Shown here: piece by piece, positions 1 through 10,300 of the stretch | How positions within the stretch are numbered: position 1 is the first letter of the stretch | How the letters are laid out: every line of letters begins with the position of its first letter | From: Lingula anatina | Taxonomy: Eukaryota > Brachiopoda > Lingulata > Lingulida > Lingulidae | Length of the DNA: 26,177 nucleotides | NCBI RefSeq assembly: GCF_001039355.2 | Contig: NW_019773737.1 | Coordinates: 398,398-424,574, forward strand | Reading direction: 5' to 3' | Translations under genes and position numbers: made by a program | Notes under the pieces: model-generated | The model's input: the letters and a program-made list of their open reading frames with translations, nothing else | What the model was told of the DNA's origin: nothing | The model's database searches: none

Positions 1-184
1 TGACTACTACACTGTACTAGGAGGCACAGGACTATACTGCCACAATGGAACACATTGACTCCAGATTAATTTTAAAATGGTCAAGTAACAACATAATATT
101 CATTTATTAAATGCTCTTCCGTAGATCACATTGTATTGTGGATCTTTTAATATTTCAGTGAATTTTTGAATCAGTAGTGCTGTA
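1..184. other. Left-edge sequence outside the array
   Basis: No clear match to the 193-bp monomer is visible here; the first monomer-like text (TTTGTACAAATTTCTGAAG) begins at about 200. The stretch contains an imperfect palindrome, GATCACA..TGTGGATC, near 124-144. A short stretch at 1-60 is open in one frame but shows no recognisable domain. Nothing functional can be assigned. Confidence 0.4.
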
Positions 185-388
185 GTGTAAAGCTTAATTT
201 GTACAAATTTCTGAAGCATTAGACCAGATTTGACAAAATTATTAATGTATAACTATAATGTATAACTATATCAGAAATGTTGGTCAAGATTTGACAAAAT
301 TATTATCATTTAACTATTTTAAGTCATGGAATTTGCCAGTCTTTTCAATGTAATTTTCAATTTTCTCAGTTATATTGTTCTTTTTAAG

Positions 389-563
389 AGTAGCCATACC
401 ATGAAAAAGCAGGCAGTGAAAGACAGCAGCAAGAGCAGCACTGTCTTATCCATGTGTACAATACATGACATGTGGCAAGATTTAGAACATTGTCATATAT
501 TGTGCTAACAACAACCCATTCCAGAAACCCATTGTAAGGAGTAATCTGCATCTGACATTGATA
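389..563 (+). repeat. Exon-like cassette, A-type copy 1 (175 nt, 2-bp deletion)
   Basis: The block follows TTTTTAAG and ends before GTAAGG. It is 175 nt where other full copies are 177, because two bases are missing near 442 (CACTGTC where the others read CACTATGTC). It is therefore frameshifted relative to the shared YVLSMCTIHD reading frame. Its acceptor tract is weakened (TTTTTAAG instead of TTTCCAG). About 50 nt downstream is the second conserved splice-like block, TTTCCAG then ATGAGAGCTATAG then GTAACT. Confidence 0.7.
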
Positions 564-1537
564 GTAAGGAGGCGTCTTGTATGGGTATATATTGTTTTCC
601 AGATGAGAGCTATAGGTAACTTGCAACCTCCTACACAAACAAACTCAAATCATCACATTTGCTGTTTTCTTTGGTAGTAAATAATACATTGCAATGTTGA
701 AATATTTATTTTGAATAATTCTCACACTTCTGATAATCAATTTCCAATAAACTTGGCACTTAAGAAAACAAAGCCACCTGATTAGCTTATCACAGATTTT
801 TATTGTTGTTAAGCATCTTTTGTGCAAATTTAAGAAATATTGGACAAGATTTGACAAAATAATTAACATTTAAGTATTTTGAGCCATGGAATTTGCCAGT
901 GTTTTTGTGGTAGTTTTCTGTTTCCCGAAATATATTGCCCCAAAGAACACATTTCATTTGACATTGACAACTGATCAGCTTATCACAGACTTTTATTTTT
1001 GTTAAGCATCATTTGTACAGATTTTAGAAACATTGGATGAGATTTGACAAAACTATTTACATTTAACTATTTTAAGTCATGGATTTTGCCAACTTATTTT
1101 CAGTGTAATTTTGAGTTTTCTCTTATATATTGTCCAAAGAAAATACTTTTCGTTAGACACAGTCAACTGATCAGCTTAACACAGATTTTTATTGTTGTTA
1201 AGCATCATTTGTGCAAATTTCAGAAGTATAAGACAAGATTTGTCAAAATTATTAACATTTAACTATTTTAAGCCATGGAATTTGCCAGTGTTTTTAAGGT
1301 AGTTTTCCGTTTTCCGAAATATATTGCCCCAAAGAACAATTTTCTTTTGACACTAACAACTGATCAGCTTATCACAGACTTTTATTGTTGTTAAGCATCA
1401 TTTGTACAGATTTTAGAAACATTGAATGAGATTTGACAAAATTATTAACGTTTTACTATTTTAAGTCATGGAATTTCCCAGTTTTTTTTTTCAGTGTAAT
1501 TTTCAGTTTTCTGAAGTTTATTGTTCTTTCTTTCCAG

Positions 1538-1714
1538 AGTACCCTTACCATAAAAAAGCAGGCAGTGAAAGACAGCATCAAGAGAAGAACTATGTCTTAT
1601 CCATGTGTACAATACATGACATGTGGCAAGATTTAGGACATTGTTAAATATTGTGCTAACAACAACCCATTCCAGAAACCCATTGTAAGGAGTAATCTGC
1701 ATCTGACATTAATA
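1538..1714 (+). repeat. Exon-like cassette, A-type copy 2 (177 nt, donor lost)
   Basis: The acceptor is TTCTTTCTTTCCAG. The block is 177 nt, but the downstream donor has GT changed to AT (AATA then ATAAGG). In the shared frame it reads YPYHKKAGSERQ.., then VLSMCTIHDMWQDLG, and meets TAA about 40 codons in. The other sense frames also contain stops. It is unlikely to be spliced at this donor. Confidence 0.72.
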
Positions 1715-2431
1715 ATAAGGAGTCTTGTATTGGTATATATTGTTTTCCAGATGACATCTGTAGGTAACTTGCAACCTCCTTCACAAAAAAACTCAAATCA
1801 TCACATTTGCTTTTTTCTTTGATAGTAAATAATACATTGCAATATTCCAATATTTGATTTGGTCAGTTCTCACACTTCTGATTATCAATTTCCAATAAAC
1901 TTGGCACTTAAGAAAACAAAGTCAACTGATTAGCTTATCACAGATTTTAATTGTTGTTAAGCATCTTTTGTGCAAATTTCAGAAGAATTGGACAAGATTT
2001 GACAAAATTATTAACGTTTGACTATTTTGAGCCATGGAATTTGCCAGTGTTTTTGTGGTGTTTTCTGTTTTCCGAAATATATTGCCCCAAAGAACACTTT
2101 TTATTTGACATTGACAACTGATCAGCTTATCACAGACTTTTATTGTTGTTAAGCATCATCTGTACAGATTTTAGAAACATTGGATGAGATTTGACAAAAT
2201 TATTAACGTTTAACTATTTTAAGTCATGAAATTCGCCAACTTATATTCAGTGTAATTTTGAGTTTTCTCTAATATATCGTCCAAAGAAAATACTTTTCAT
2301 TAGACACAGTGAACTGATCAGCTTATCACAGATTTTTATTGTTGTTAAGCATCATTTGTGCAAATTTCAGAAGTATAAGACAAGATTTGTCAAAATTATT
2401 AACATTTAACTATTTTAAGTCATGGAATTTG

Positions 2432-3383
2432 CCAGTGTTTTCAGCGTAATTTTCATTTTTCTCAAATATATCGTCCATAGAAAATACTTTTCGTTAGACA
2501 CACAGTCAACTGATCAGATTATCACAGATTTGTATTGATGTTAAGCATCATTTGTTAAAATATCAGAAATGTTGGACAAGATTTGACAAAATTATTATCA
2601 TTTAACTATTTTAAGTCATGGTGTTTGCCAGTTTTTTTCAGTGTAATTTTCAGTTTTCTGAAGTTTATTGTTCTTTCTTTCCAGATTACCCTTACCATAA
2701 AAAAGCAGGCAGTGAAAGACAGCAGCAAGAGCAGAACTATGTCTTATCCATGTGTACAATACATGACATTTGGCAAGATTTAGGACATTGTCAAATATTG
2801 TGCTAACAACAACCCATTCCAGAAACCCATTGTAAGGAATAATCTGCATCTGACACTAATAGTAAGGAGGAGTCTTGTATGGGTATATATTGTTTTCCAG
2901 ATGACATCTGTAGGTAACTTGCAACCTCCTTCACAAACAAATTCAAATCATCACATTTGCTTTTTTCTTTAATAGTAAATAATACATTGCAATATTGCAA
3001 TATTTGTTTTGGTCAAACCCACACTTCTGATTATCAATTTCCAATAAACTTGGCACTTAAAAAAACACAGTCAACTGATTAGCTTATCACAGATTTTTAT
3101 TGTTGTTAAGCATATTTTGTGCAAATTTCAGAAGTATTGGACAAGATTTGACAAAATTATTAACGTTTAACTATTTTGCGTTTAACACTTGTCCAGTGTT
3201 TTTGTGGTAGTTTTCTGTTTCCCGAAATATATTGCCCCAAAGAACACATTTCATTTGACATTGACAACTGATCAGCTTATCACAGACTTTTATTTTTGTT
3301 AAGCATCATTTGTACAGATTTTAGAAACATTGGATGAGATTTGACAAAACTATTTACATTTAACTATTTTAAGTCATGGATTT
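2432..3383 (+). repeat. 1539-bp tandem segmental duplication, left copy
   Basis: Aligned to 3971-4922 at an offset of 1539 bp, I found one mismatch (C at 2856, T at 4395). The segment holds a complete cassette and several monomers. To the left of 2432 the two copies diverge sharply. On the right the match runs up to the N at 4923, so its true end is hidden. Confidence 0.85.
2685..2861 (+). repeat. Exon-like cassette, A-type copy 3 (177 nt)
   Basis: The block is intact: acceptor TTCTTTCTTTCCAG, 177 nt, donor ATA then GTAAGG. The shared sense frame reads DYPYHKKAGSERQQQEQ, then NYVLSMCTIHDIWQDLG, and stops at TAA after ILC. The sense frame starting ITLTIKK stops at TAG near 2782. The antisense frame is open through the whole block. 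It is near-identical to the cassette at 4224. Confidence 0.75.
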
Positions 3384-3970
3384 TGCCAACTTATTTTCAG
3401 TGTAATTTTGAGTTTTCTCTAATATATCGTCCGAAGAAAATACTTTTCGTTAGACACAGTCAACTGATCAGCTTATCACAGACTTTTATTGTTGTTAAGC
3501 ATCATTTGTGCAAATTTCAGAAGTATTTGACAAGATTTTACAAAATTATTAACGTTTAACTATTTTGAGCCATGGAATTTGCCAGTGTTTTTATGGTAGT
3601 TTTCCGTTTTCCGAAATATATTGCCCCAAAGAACAATTTTCATTTGACACTAACAACTGATCAGCTTATCACAGACTTTTATTGTTGTTAAGCATCATTT
3701 GTACAGATTTTAGAAACATTGAATGAGATTTGACAAAATTATTAACGTTTTACTATTTTAAGTCATGGAATCTGCCAACTTATTTTCAGTGTAATTTTTA
3801 GTTTTCTCTAAAATATTGTCCAAAGAAAATACTTTTCGTTAGACACAGTCAACTAATTAGCTTATCACGGATTTTTATTGTTATTAAGCATCATTTGTGC
3901 AAATTTCAGAAACATTGGACAAGACTTGTCAAAATTATTAACATTTAACTATTTTAAGTCATGGAATTTC

Positions 3971-4922
3971 CCAGTGTTTTCAGCGTAATTTTCATTTTTC
4001 TCAAATATATCGTCCATAGAAAATACTTTTCGTTAGACACACAGTCAACTGATCAGATTATCACAGATTTGTATTGATGTTAAGCATCATTTGTTAAAAT
4101 ATCAGAAATGTTGGACAAGATTTGACAAAATTATTATCATTTAACTATTTTAAGTCATGGTGTTTGCCAGTTTTTTTCAGTGTAATTTTCAGTTTTCTGA
4201 AGTTTATTGTTCTTTCTTTCCAGATTACCCTTACCATAAAAAAGCAGGCAGTGAAAGACAGCAGCAAGAGCAGAACTATGTCTTATCCATGTGTACAATA
4301 CATGACATTTGGCAAGATTTAGGACATTGTCAAATATTGTGCTAACAACAACCCATTCCAGAAACCCATTGTAAGGAATAATCTGCATCTGACATTAATA
4401 GTAAGGAGGAGTCTTGTATGGGTATATATTGTTTTCCAGATGACATCTGTAGGTAACTTGCAACCTCCTTCACAAACAAATTCAAATCATCACATTTGCT
4501 TTTTTCTTTAATAGTAAATAATACATTGCAATATTGCAATATTTGTTTTGGTCAAACCCACACTTCTGATTATCAATTTCCAATAAACTTGGCACTTAAA
4601 AAAACACAGTCAACTGATTAGCTTATCACAGATTTTTATTGTTGTTAAGCATATTTTGTGCAAATTTCAGAAGTATTGGACAAGATTTGACAAAATTATT
4701 AACGTTTAACTATTTTGCGTTTAACACTTGTCCAGTGTTTTTGTGGTAGTTTTCTGTTTCCCGAAATATATTGCCCCAAAGAACACATTTCATTTGACAT
4801 TGACAACTGATCAGCTTATCACAGACTTTTATTTTTGTTAAGCATCATTTGTACAGATTTTAGAAACATTGGATGAGATTTGACAAAACTATTTACATTT
4901 AACTATTTTAAGTCATGGATTT
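3971..4922 (+). repeat. 1539-bp tandem segmental duplication, right copy
   Basis: This is the partner of 2432-3383 and ends exactly at the N at 4923. Near identity contrasts with the visible divergence among ordinary monomers here. It is either a very recent unequal exchange or an assembly duplication of one locus or two haplotypes. Confidence 0.85.
4224..4400 (+). repeat. Exon-like cassette, A-type copy 4 (177 nt)
   Basis: Same structure as the cassette at 2685, with one base different (T at 4395). It has an intact TTTCCAG acceptor and GTAAGG donor. All three sense frames contain a stop. Confidence 0.75.
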
Positions 4923-4923
4923 N
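4923..4923. other. Assembly join (single N)
   Basis: On the left a monomer is cut off after TCATGGATTT. On the right the sequence resumes inside a different landmark, ACATCTGTAGGTAAC, which lies downstream of a cassette. Repeat phase is broken here, so distances across this point are unreliable. The right side (4924 to ~5340) is a third, more diverged copy of the sequence at 2904 and 4443. Confidence 0.95.
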
Positions 4924-5204
4924 ACATCTGTAGGTAACTTGCAACCTCCTTCACAAACAAATTCAAATCATCACATTTGCTTTTTTCTTTGATAGTAAAT
5001 AATACATTGCAATATTGCAATATTTGTTTTGGTCAAACCCACACTTCTGATTATCAATTTCCAATAAACTTGGCACTTAAAAAAACACAGTCAACTGATT
5101 AGCTTATCACAGATTTTTATTGTTGTTAAGCATATTTTGTGCAAATTTCAGAAGTATTGGACAAGATTTGACCAAATTAGTAACGTTTAACTATTTTGCA
5201 CCAT

Positions 5205-5230
5205 GGAATATTCCAGTGGAATATTCCAGT
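5205..5230 (+). repeat. 13-bp tandem duplication inside a monomer
   Basis: GGAATATTCCAGT occurs twice in direct succession (5205-5217 and 5218-5230). The unit contains the palindrome GGAATATTCC. Neither related monomer (3180s, 4720s) has it, so it is a local replication-slippage event. Confidence 0.85.
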
Positions 5231-6062
5231 GTTTTTGTGGTAGTTTTCTGTTTCCCGAAATATATTGCCCCAAAGAACACATTTCATTTGACATTGACAA
5301 CTGATCAGCTTATCACAGACTTTTATTTTTGTTAAGCATCATTTGTACAGATTTTAGAAACATTGGATGAGATTTGACAAAACTATTTACGTTTAACTAT
5401 TTTAAGTCATGGATTTTGCCAACTTATTTTCAGTGTAATTTTGAGTTTTCTCTAATATATCATCCGAAGAAAATACTTTTCGTTAGACACAGTCAACTGA
5501 TCAGCTTAACACAGATTTTTATTGTTGTTAAGCATCATTTGTGCAAATTTCAGAAGTATTTGACAAGATTTGACAAAATTATTAACGTTTAACTATTTTG
5601 AGCCATGGAATTTGCCAGTGTTTTTAAGGTAGTTTTCCGTTTTCCGAAATATATTGCCCCAAAGAACAATTTTCATTTGACACTAACAACTGATCAGCTT
5701 ATCACAGACTTTTATTGTTGATAAGCATCATTTGTACAGATTTTAGAAACATTGAATGAGATTTGACAAAATTATTAACGTTTTACTATTTTAAGTCATG
5801 GAATCTGCCAACTTATTTTCAGTGTAGTTTTTAGTTTTCTCTAAAATATTGTCCAAAGAAAATACTTTTTGTTAGACACATTCAACTGATAAGCTTATCA
5901 CAGATTTTTATTGTTATTAAGCATCATTTGTGCAAATTTCAGAAACATTGGACAAGACTTGTCAAAATTATTAACATTTAACTATTTTAAGTCATGGAAT
6001 TTCCCAGTTTTTTTTTCAGTGTAATTTTCAGTTTTCTGAAGTTTATTGTTCTTTCTTTCCAG

Positions 6063-6120
6063 AGTACCCTTACCATAAAAAAGCAGGCAGTGAAAGACAG
6101 CATCAAGAGAAGAACTATGT
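6063..6120 (+). repeat. Truncated exon-like cassette, A-type copy 5
   Basis: The acceptor TTCTTTCTTTCCAG and the first ~58 nt are present. The block then jumps directly into monomer sequence (GACAAAATTATT). There is no donor. Confidence 0.75.
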
Positions 6121-6417
6121 GACAAAATTATTAACGTTTTACAATTTAAATCATGGAATCTGCCAACTTATTTTCAGTGTAATTTTTAGTTTTCTCTAAA
6201 ATATTGTCCAAAGAAAATACTTTTCGTTAGACACAGTCAACTGATCAGATTATCACAGATTTTTATTGTTATTAAGCATCATTTGTGCAAATTTCAGAAA
6301 CATTGGACAAGACTTGTCAAAATTATTAACGTTTAACTATTTTAAGTCATGGAATTTCCCAGTTTTTTTTTCAGTGTAATTTTCAGTTTTCTGAAGTTTA
6401 TTGTTCTTTCTTTCCAG

Positions 6418-6475
6418 AGTACCCTTACCATAAAAAAGCAGGCAGTGAAAGACAGCATCAAGAGAAGAACTATGT
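6418..6475 (+). repeat. Truncated exon-like cassette, A-type copy 6
   Basis: It has the same acceptor and breakpoint as the copy at 6063, 355 bp downstream. It is a duplicate of that truncated cassette, with no donor. Confidence 0.75.
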
Positions 6476-6769
6476 GACAAAATTATTAACGTTTTACAAT
6501 TTAAATCATGGAATCTGCCAACTTATTTTCATTGTAATTTTTAGTTTTCTCTAAAATATTGTCCAAAGAAAATACTTTTCGTTAGACACAGTCAACTGAT
6601 CAGATTATCACAGATTTTTATTGTTATTAAGCATCATTTGTGCAAATTTCAGAAACATTGGACAAGATTTGACAAAATTATTAACGTTTAACTATTTTAA
6701 GTCATGGGGTTTGCCAGTTTTTTCAGTGTAATTTTCAGTTTTCTGAAGTTTATTATTCTTTCTTTCTAG

Positions 6770-6946
6770 AGTACCCTTACCATGAAAAAGGAGGCAGTGA
6801 AAGACAGCAGCAAGAGCAGCACTATGTCTAATCCATGTGTACAATACATGACATGTGTCAAGATTTAGGACATTGTCAAATATTGTGCTAACAACAACCC
6901 ATTCCAGAAACCCATTGTGAGGAGTAATCTTCATCTGACATTGATA
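6770..6946 (+). repeat. Exon-like cassette, A-type copy 7 (177 nt)
   Basis: The acceptor is TTCTTTCTAG and the donor GATA then GTAAGG. The length is exactly 177 nt. The shared frame includes YPYHEKGGSERQQQEQHY. The position VLSM reads VLIH.. or SNPC depending on frame, because TCTTATCC became TCTAATCC. It is the last A-type cassette before the B block. Confidence 0.72.
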
Positions 6947-7679
6947 GTAAGGAGGAGTCTTGTATGGGTATATATTGTTTATTGTTTTCCAGATGACAGC
7001 TATAGGTAACTTGCAACCTCCTACACAAACAAAGTCAAATAATCACATTTAGTGGGGTTTTTTTTGTTTTGTTTTAGAGTAAATAATACATTGCAATATT
7101 GAAATATTTGTTTTGGTCAATTCTCACACTTCTGATTATCAATTTCCAATATACTTGGCACTTAAAAAATCACAGTCAACTGATTAGCTTATCACAGACT
7201 TTTATTGTTGTTAAGCATCATTTGTACAGATTTTAGAAACATTGTATGAGATTTGACAAAATTATTAACATTTAACTATTTTAAGTCGTGAAATTTGCCA
7301 GTGTTTTCAATTTAATTTCATTTTTCTCAAATATATTGTCCATAGAAAATACTTTTCATTAGACACACAGTCAACTGATCAGATTATCACCGATTTTTAT
7401 TGTTGTTAAGCATCATTTGTGCAAATTTCAGAAACATTGGACAAGATCTGTCAAAATTATTAACATTTAACTATTTTAAGTCATGGAATTTGTCAGTGTT
7501 TTCAGTTTAATTTTCATTTTTCTCAAATATATCGTCTATAGAAAATACTTTTCATTAGACACACAGTCAACTGATCAGATTATCACAAATTTTTATCGAT
7601 GTTAAGCATCATTTTTCTAAAATATCAGAAATATTGGAAAAGATTTGACAAAATTATTTACGTTTAACTATTTTGAGCC

Positions 7680-7848
7680 TTAATTATGGGCAAAAAGGAA
7701 TTAGAAAACAGCAGCAAGAGTATTGCATTTTGACATCCATGTGTACCATACATATGTGGCAAGAATTAGGACAAATGCTGTGCCAACAACTGAGTCCAGA
7801 AATCCATTTTAAACATTCTAATGGATCTGATAAGGGTTGTAACGGTAA
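7680..7848 (+). repeat. B-type exon-like cassette, 5'-truncated copy
   Basis: The 5' part is missing. An A-type monomer (TTTGAGCC) fuses to B-type cassette text beginning near ATTATGGGCAAAAAGG. One frame is open through the block and reads YGQKGIRKQQQEYC, then SMCTIHMWQELG and CQQLSPEIHFK. Codons for CTIH..WQ.LG match the A-type cassettes, with one codon (Asp) missing here. No known domain is recognised. Confidence 0.6.
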
Positions 7849-8577
7849 ATCATGAAATGGTATAAATTAATTTGCAGGTGACAATTCTAGGTTATTGGGC
7901 ACTTCCATACACAAAGAATCACAAGTATTGACATTTGATGTTTTTATGAGACTTTGTAATTCATATTTTTTATTGAAGTGTTTTGTTATCGGTAATTCTC
8001 ACTCTTCACATAAAAATTACCAAAAAAATTACACTTCAATTGGAGACAGGTAGCTAATAAGCTCAAGTGAGATGTTTATAGTTGTCAAGCTTCATATGTA
8101 AAAATTGCAGAAAAATTTTAACAGATGTTACAAAATTAGAAGCATTTGAGTATTTGAATTGGGAGGAATTTACCAGATTTCAGTGATTTTTCTCCTCAGT
8201 CAAATAGTATAACATTGTCCAAAGGATATATTTCATTAGGTATAGTCAACTGATGAGCTAATGTCAGATTTTAACAGTTGTCAAGGTTTATTTATAGAAT
8301 TTTCATCAAGGTTTTTACAGATTTCACAAATTTATTAGGATTTGAGTATTTTAATCGAGAGGAATTTATCAGATTTTTAGTGATTTAACCTGCTCTCAAA
8401 TAGTATTACATTGTTCAAAAGATATACTTTCAAAAGGCTTAGTCAAGTGATTAGCTAATATCAGATTTTTACAGTTGTGAGGATTCATATTTACAAATTT
8501 CACAAGAATTCAAACAGATTTCACAAAATTATTAGTGTTTAAGAAATATAATTTCATCAATCCTTTGTATTTTTCAG

Positions 8578-8610
8578 CTGACCCTTGCCATACAGTGTGG
8601 TGGTTCTTGG
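8578..8610 (+). repeat. B-type exon-like cassette, 3'-truncated copy
   Basis: A polypyrimidine tract and TTTTTCAG precede CTGACCCTTGCC.., matching the start of the full B cassette at 9175. After TGGTTCTTGG the copy jumps to an A run and the monomer text ACTTTAATTGG. Most of the cassette is deleted. Confidence 0.65.
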
Positions 8611-9174
8611 TAAAAAAAACAACACTTTAATTGGACACAGGTAGCCAATAAGCTTATGTCAGATTTTTTTTAGATGTCAAGCTTCATATGTAAAAATTTT
8701 AGAAATATTTTAACAAATGTTACAAAATTATAAGCATTTGAGTATTTGAATTGGGAGGAATTTACCAGATTTTTCAGTGATTTTTTCTCTTCAGTCAAAT
8801 ATTATTACATTGTCCAAAGGATATATTTCATCAGGTATAGTCAACTGATGAGCTAATGTCAGATTTTAACAGTTGTCAAGTTTTATTAGTAGAATTTTCA
8901 TCAAGGTTTTTATAGATTTCACAAATTTATTAGCATTTGATTATTTTAATCGAGAGAAATTTATCAGATTTTTAGTGATTTGACCTGCTCTCAAATAGTA
9001 TTACATTGTTCAAAAGATATACTTTTATAAGGCTTTGTCAATTGATGAGCTAATATCAGATTTTTACAGTTGTGAGGATTCATCTGTACAAATTTCACAA
9101 GAATTCAAACAGATTTCACAAAATTATTAGTGTTTAAGTATTATAAATTCATCAATCCTTTGTTTATTTTTCAG

Positions 9175-9411
9175 CTGACCCTTGCCGTCCAGTGTGGTGG
9201 TTCTTGGTCAACTGACTCTACCTACTGTATACAGTCATGGCTAATAGGTATGGGCAAAAAGGAATCAGAAAACAGCAGCAAGAGTATTGCATTGTATCAT
9301 CCATTTGTACCATACATGATATGTGGCAAGATTTAGGACAAATGCTGTGCCAACAACTGAGTCCAGAAACCCATTTTAAACAGGATAATGGATCTGATAT
9401 GGGGAGTAATG
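9175..9411 (+). repeat. B-type exon-like cassette, full copy (237 nt)
   Basis: It follows TTATTTTTCAG and can end at ATG then GTAAAT (237 nt), or earlier at AATAG then GTATGG (9247). Its first ~70 nt have no counterpart in the A-type. The rest aligns with the A cassette. One frame reads RYGQKGIRKQQQEYC, VSSICTIHDMWQDLG and QMLCQQLSPETHFKQDNG to TGA near 9420. Differences from the A-type in the CTIHDMWQDLG stretch fall mostly on third codon positions of this frame (GAC/GAT, ACA/ACC, GTC/GTA), which hints that it once encoded protein. Product unknown. Confidence 0.65.
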
Positions 9412-9618
9412 GTAAATCATGAAATGGTATAAATTTTTTTTAGGTGACAATTCTAGGTTATTGGGCATTTCCATAGACAAAGAAACACAAATGGTAGCAT
9501 TTGATGTTTTATTTGATTTAATTCTATGTTGTTTATTTTAATGTTGAGGTGTTGTTATTGGTAATTCTCACTCTTCTCATTTAATTTGCAAAAAAAAAAA
9601 AAAAAACTACACTTCAAT

Positions 9619-9952
9619 AAAGGGAACCGGAGAAGATCAGCATTGGTCAGAATTGTGCCGGAAGTGACGTGCAGTGGTGTTAGAAACGCAGCTGAGTGGT
9701 CATTTTAACATAGAGGTGAACGGCAGTGAAGACGGGTTGTCGGAGGAAAAAGAAGTTTTCTAAACAACATGGTAAGATAACACTTTTTCTTTACGCATTT
9801 TGGGCAGAGAAAACTTGTAGAAATAATAAATGCATGATATGAAAACGTGACACAGAACTTGAAGGTGCAAAATCGTGCTTAATTGGCGGTCAACTTGTTT
9901 TAAAATGAATGCTGCATCGACCGCCATTGCGACAAAGAGTGTAAATGGAAAA
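9619..9952 (+). promoter_or_regulatory. Promoter and first-exon fragment of an unidentified gene, embedded in the array
   Basis: At ~9618 the repeat (ACTTCAAT) stops abruptly and CpG-containing sequence begins. It has an inverted CCAAT box (ATTGG, 9642-9646) and CCGGAAGTGACGT (9658-9670), which joins an ETS-family core to a CRE-like half. A purine-rich leader leads to ATG at 9769-9771, followed directly by a consensus donor GTAAGA. A start codon as the last three bases of exon 1 is common in housekeeping genes such as ribosomal protein genes. The gene cannot be named because its second exon is absent. The right side ends at an N (9953), where the array resumes. There is no visible target-site duplication. 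Confidence 0.55.
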
Positions 9953-9953
9953 N
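9953..9953. other. Assembly join (single N)
   Basis: Left of the N is promoter-like, CpG-containing sequence; right of it is A-type monomer text (CAAATATATTGTCC). The join may be artificial, so the placement of 9619-9952 inside the array is uncertain. Confidence 0.95.
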
Positions 9954-10250
9954 CAAATATATTGTCCTAAAAACACTTTTTATTAGATACAGTCAACTGA
10001 TCAGCTTATCACATATTTTTATTGTTGTTAAGCATCATTTGTACAAATATTAGAAATATTGGACAAGATTTGACAAAATTATTAACGTTTAACTATTTTT
10101 AGGGCTGTGATTTGCCAGTCTTTTCAATGTAATTTTCAGTTTTCCAAAATATATTGTCTTAAAAAACATTTTTCATTGGAAACAGACTACTGATCAGCTT
10201 ATCACAGATTTTTATTGTTGTTAAGCATCATTTGTATAAATATCAGAAAT

Positions 10251-10300
10251 ATGGGTATATATTGTTTTCCAGATGACAGTTATAGGTAATTTGCAACTCC
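10251..10300 (+). repeat. Cassette tail remnant
   Basis: A monomer (ATATCAGAAAT) joins directly to ATGGGTATATATTGTTTTCC and the downstream splice-like block (CAG, ATGACAGTTATAG, GTAATT). The 177-nt exon-like part is gone. Confidence 0.7.

Larger units (their letters stand above)
5765..6830 (+). repeat. Three 355-bp units in register
   Basis: Units start at about 5765, 6121 and 6476, each opening GACAAAATTATTAACG. The first two end in a cassette cut at the same point (..GAACTATGT then GACAAAATT, at 6120 and 6475). The third runs into a full cassette at 6770. A shared breakpoint means one truncation event was later duplicated. The phase (355 bp) departs from the ~192-bp multiples seen elsewhere. 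Confidence 0.8.
185..7672. repeat. Tandem array, A-type block 1 (~193-bp monomers plus exon-like cassettes)
   Basis: Head-to-tail copies of a ~193-bp A+T-rich monomer fill this stretch. Landmarks in order are: CTGATCAGCTTATCACAGA; TTTTATTGTTGTTAAGCATC; a TTTGTACAAATTT-like stretch; GACAAGATTTGACAAAATTA; TTTAACTATTTTAAGTCATGG; TTGCCAGTGTTTTCAGTG; and ATATATTGTCC. Seven exon-like cassettes, two of them truncated, are embedded at 389, 1538, 2685, 4224, 6063, 6418 and 6770. Their upstream tract reads TTCTTTCTTTCCAG, unlike TTCTTGTTCCAG in the second block, so the blocks are distinct subfamilies. An N at 4923 interrupts the array. The short open frames of about 60-80 codons in the monomers look like by-products of a repeated A+T-rich sequence, not genes. 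Confidence 0.93.
7673..9618. repeat. Tandem array, diverged B-type block
   Basis: The monomers are still recognisable but diverged (CAACTGATGAGCTAATGTC; TTTTAACAGTTGTCAAG; GCATTTGAGTATTTGAATTGG; AGTCAAATAGTAT). Two larger units of about 597 bp are visible from the recurring TTAATTGGA(C/G)ACAGGTAGC text near 8035 and 8632 and from the exon-like starts at 8578 and 9175 (597 = 3 x 199). The block ends at ~9618 after a run of A and ACTTCAAT, where unrelated sequence begins. Confidence 0.85.

Noticed and set aside
1044-1262. Recurrent ~72-codon open frames in the monomer (also 3341, 5374, 11930, 15148, 16819)
   Set aside because: They translate the A+T-rich monomer itself, run into the next monomer out of phase (193 is not a multiple of 3) and carry no domain. 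They are repeat shadows.
185-7672. CRISPR-like array of direct repeats
   Set aside because: The repeat unit is ~193 bp with no unique spacers, lies in an animal genome and lacks cas genes; it is a satellite-type array.
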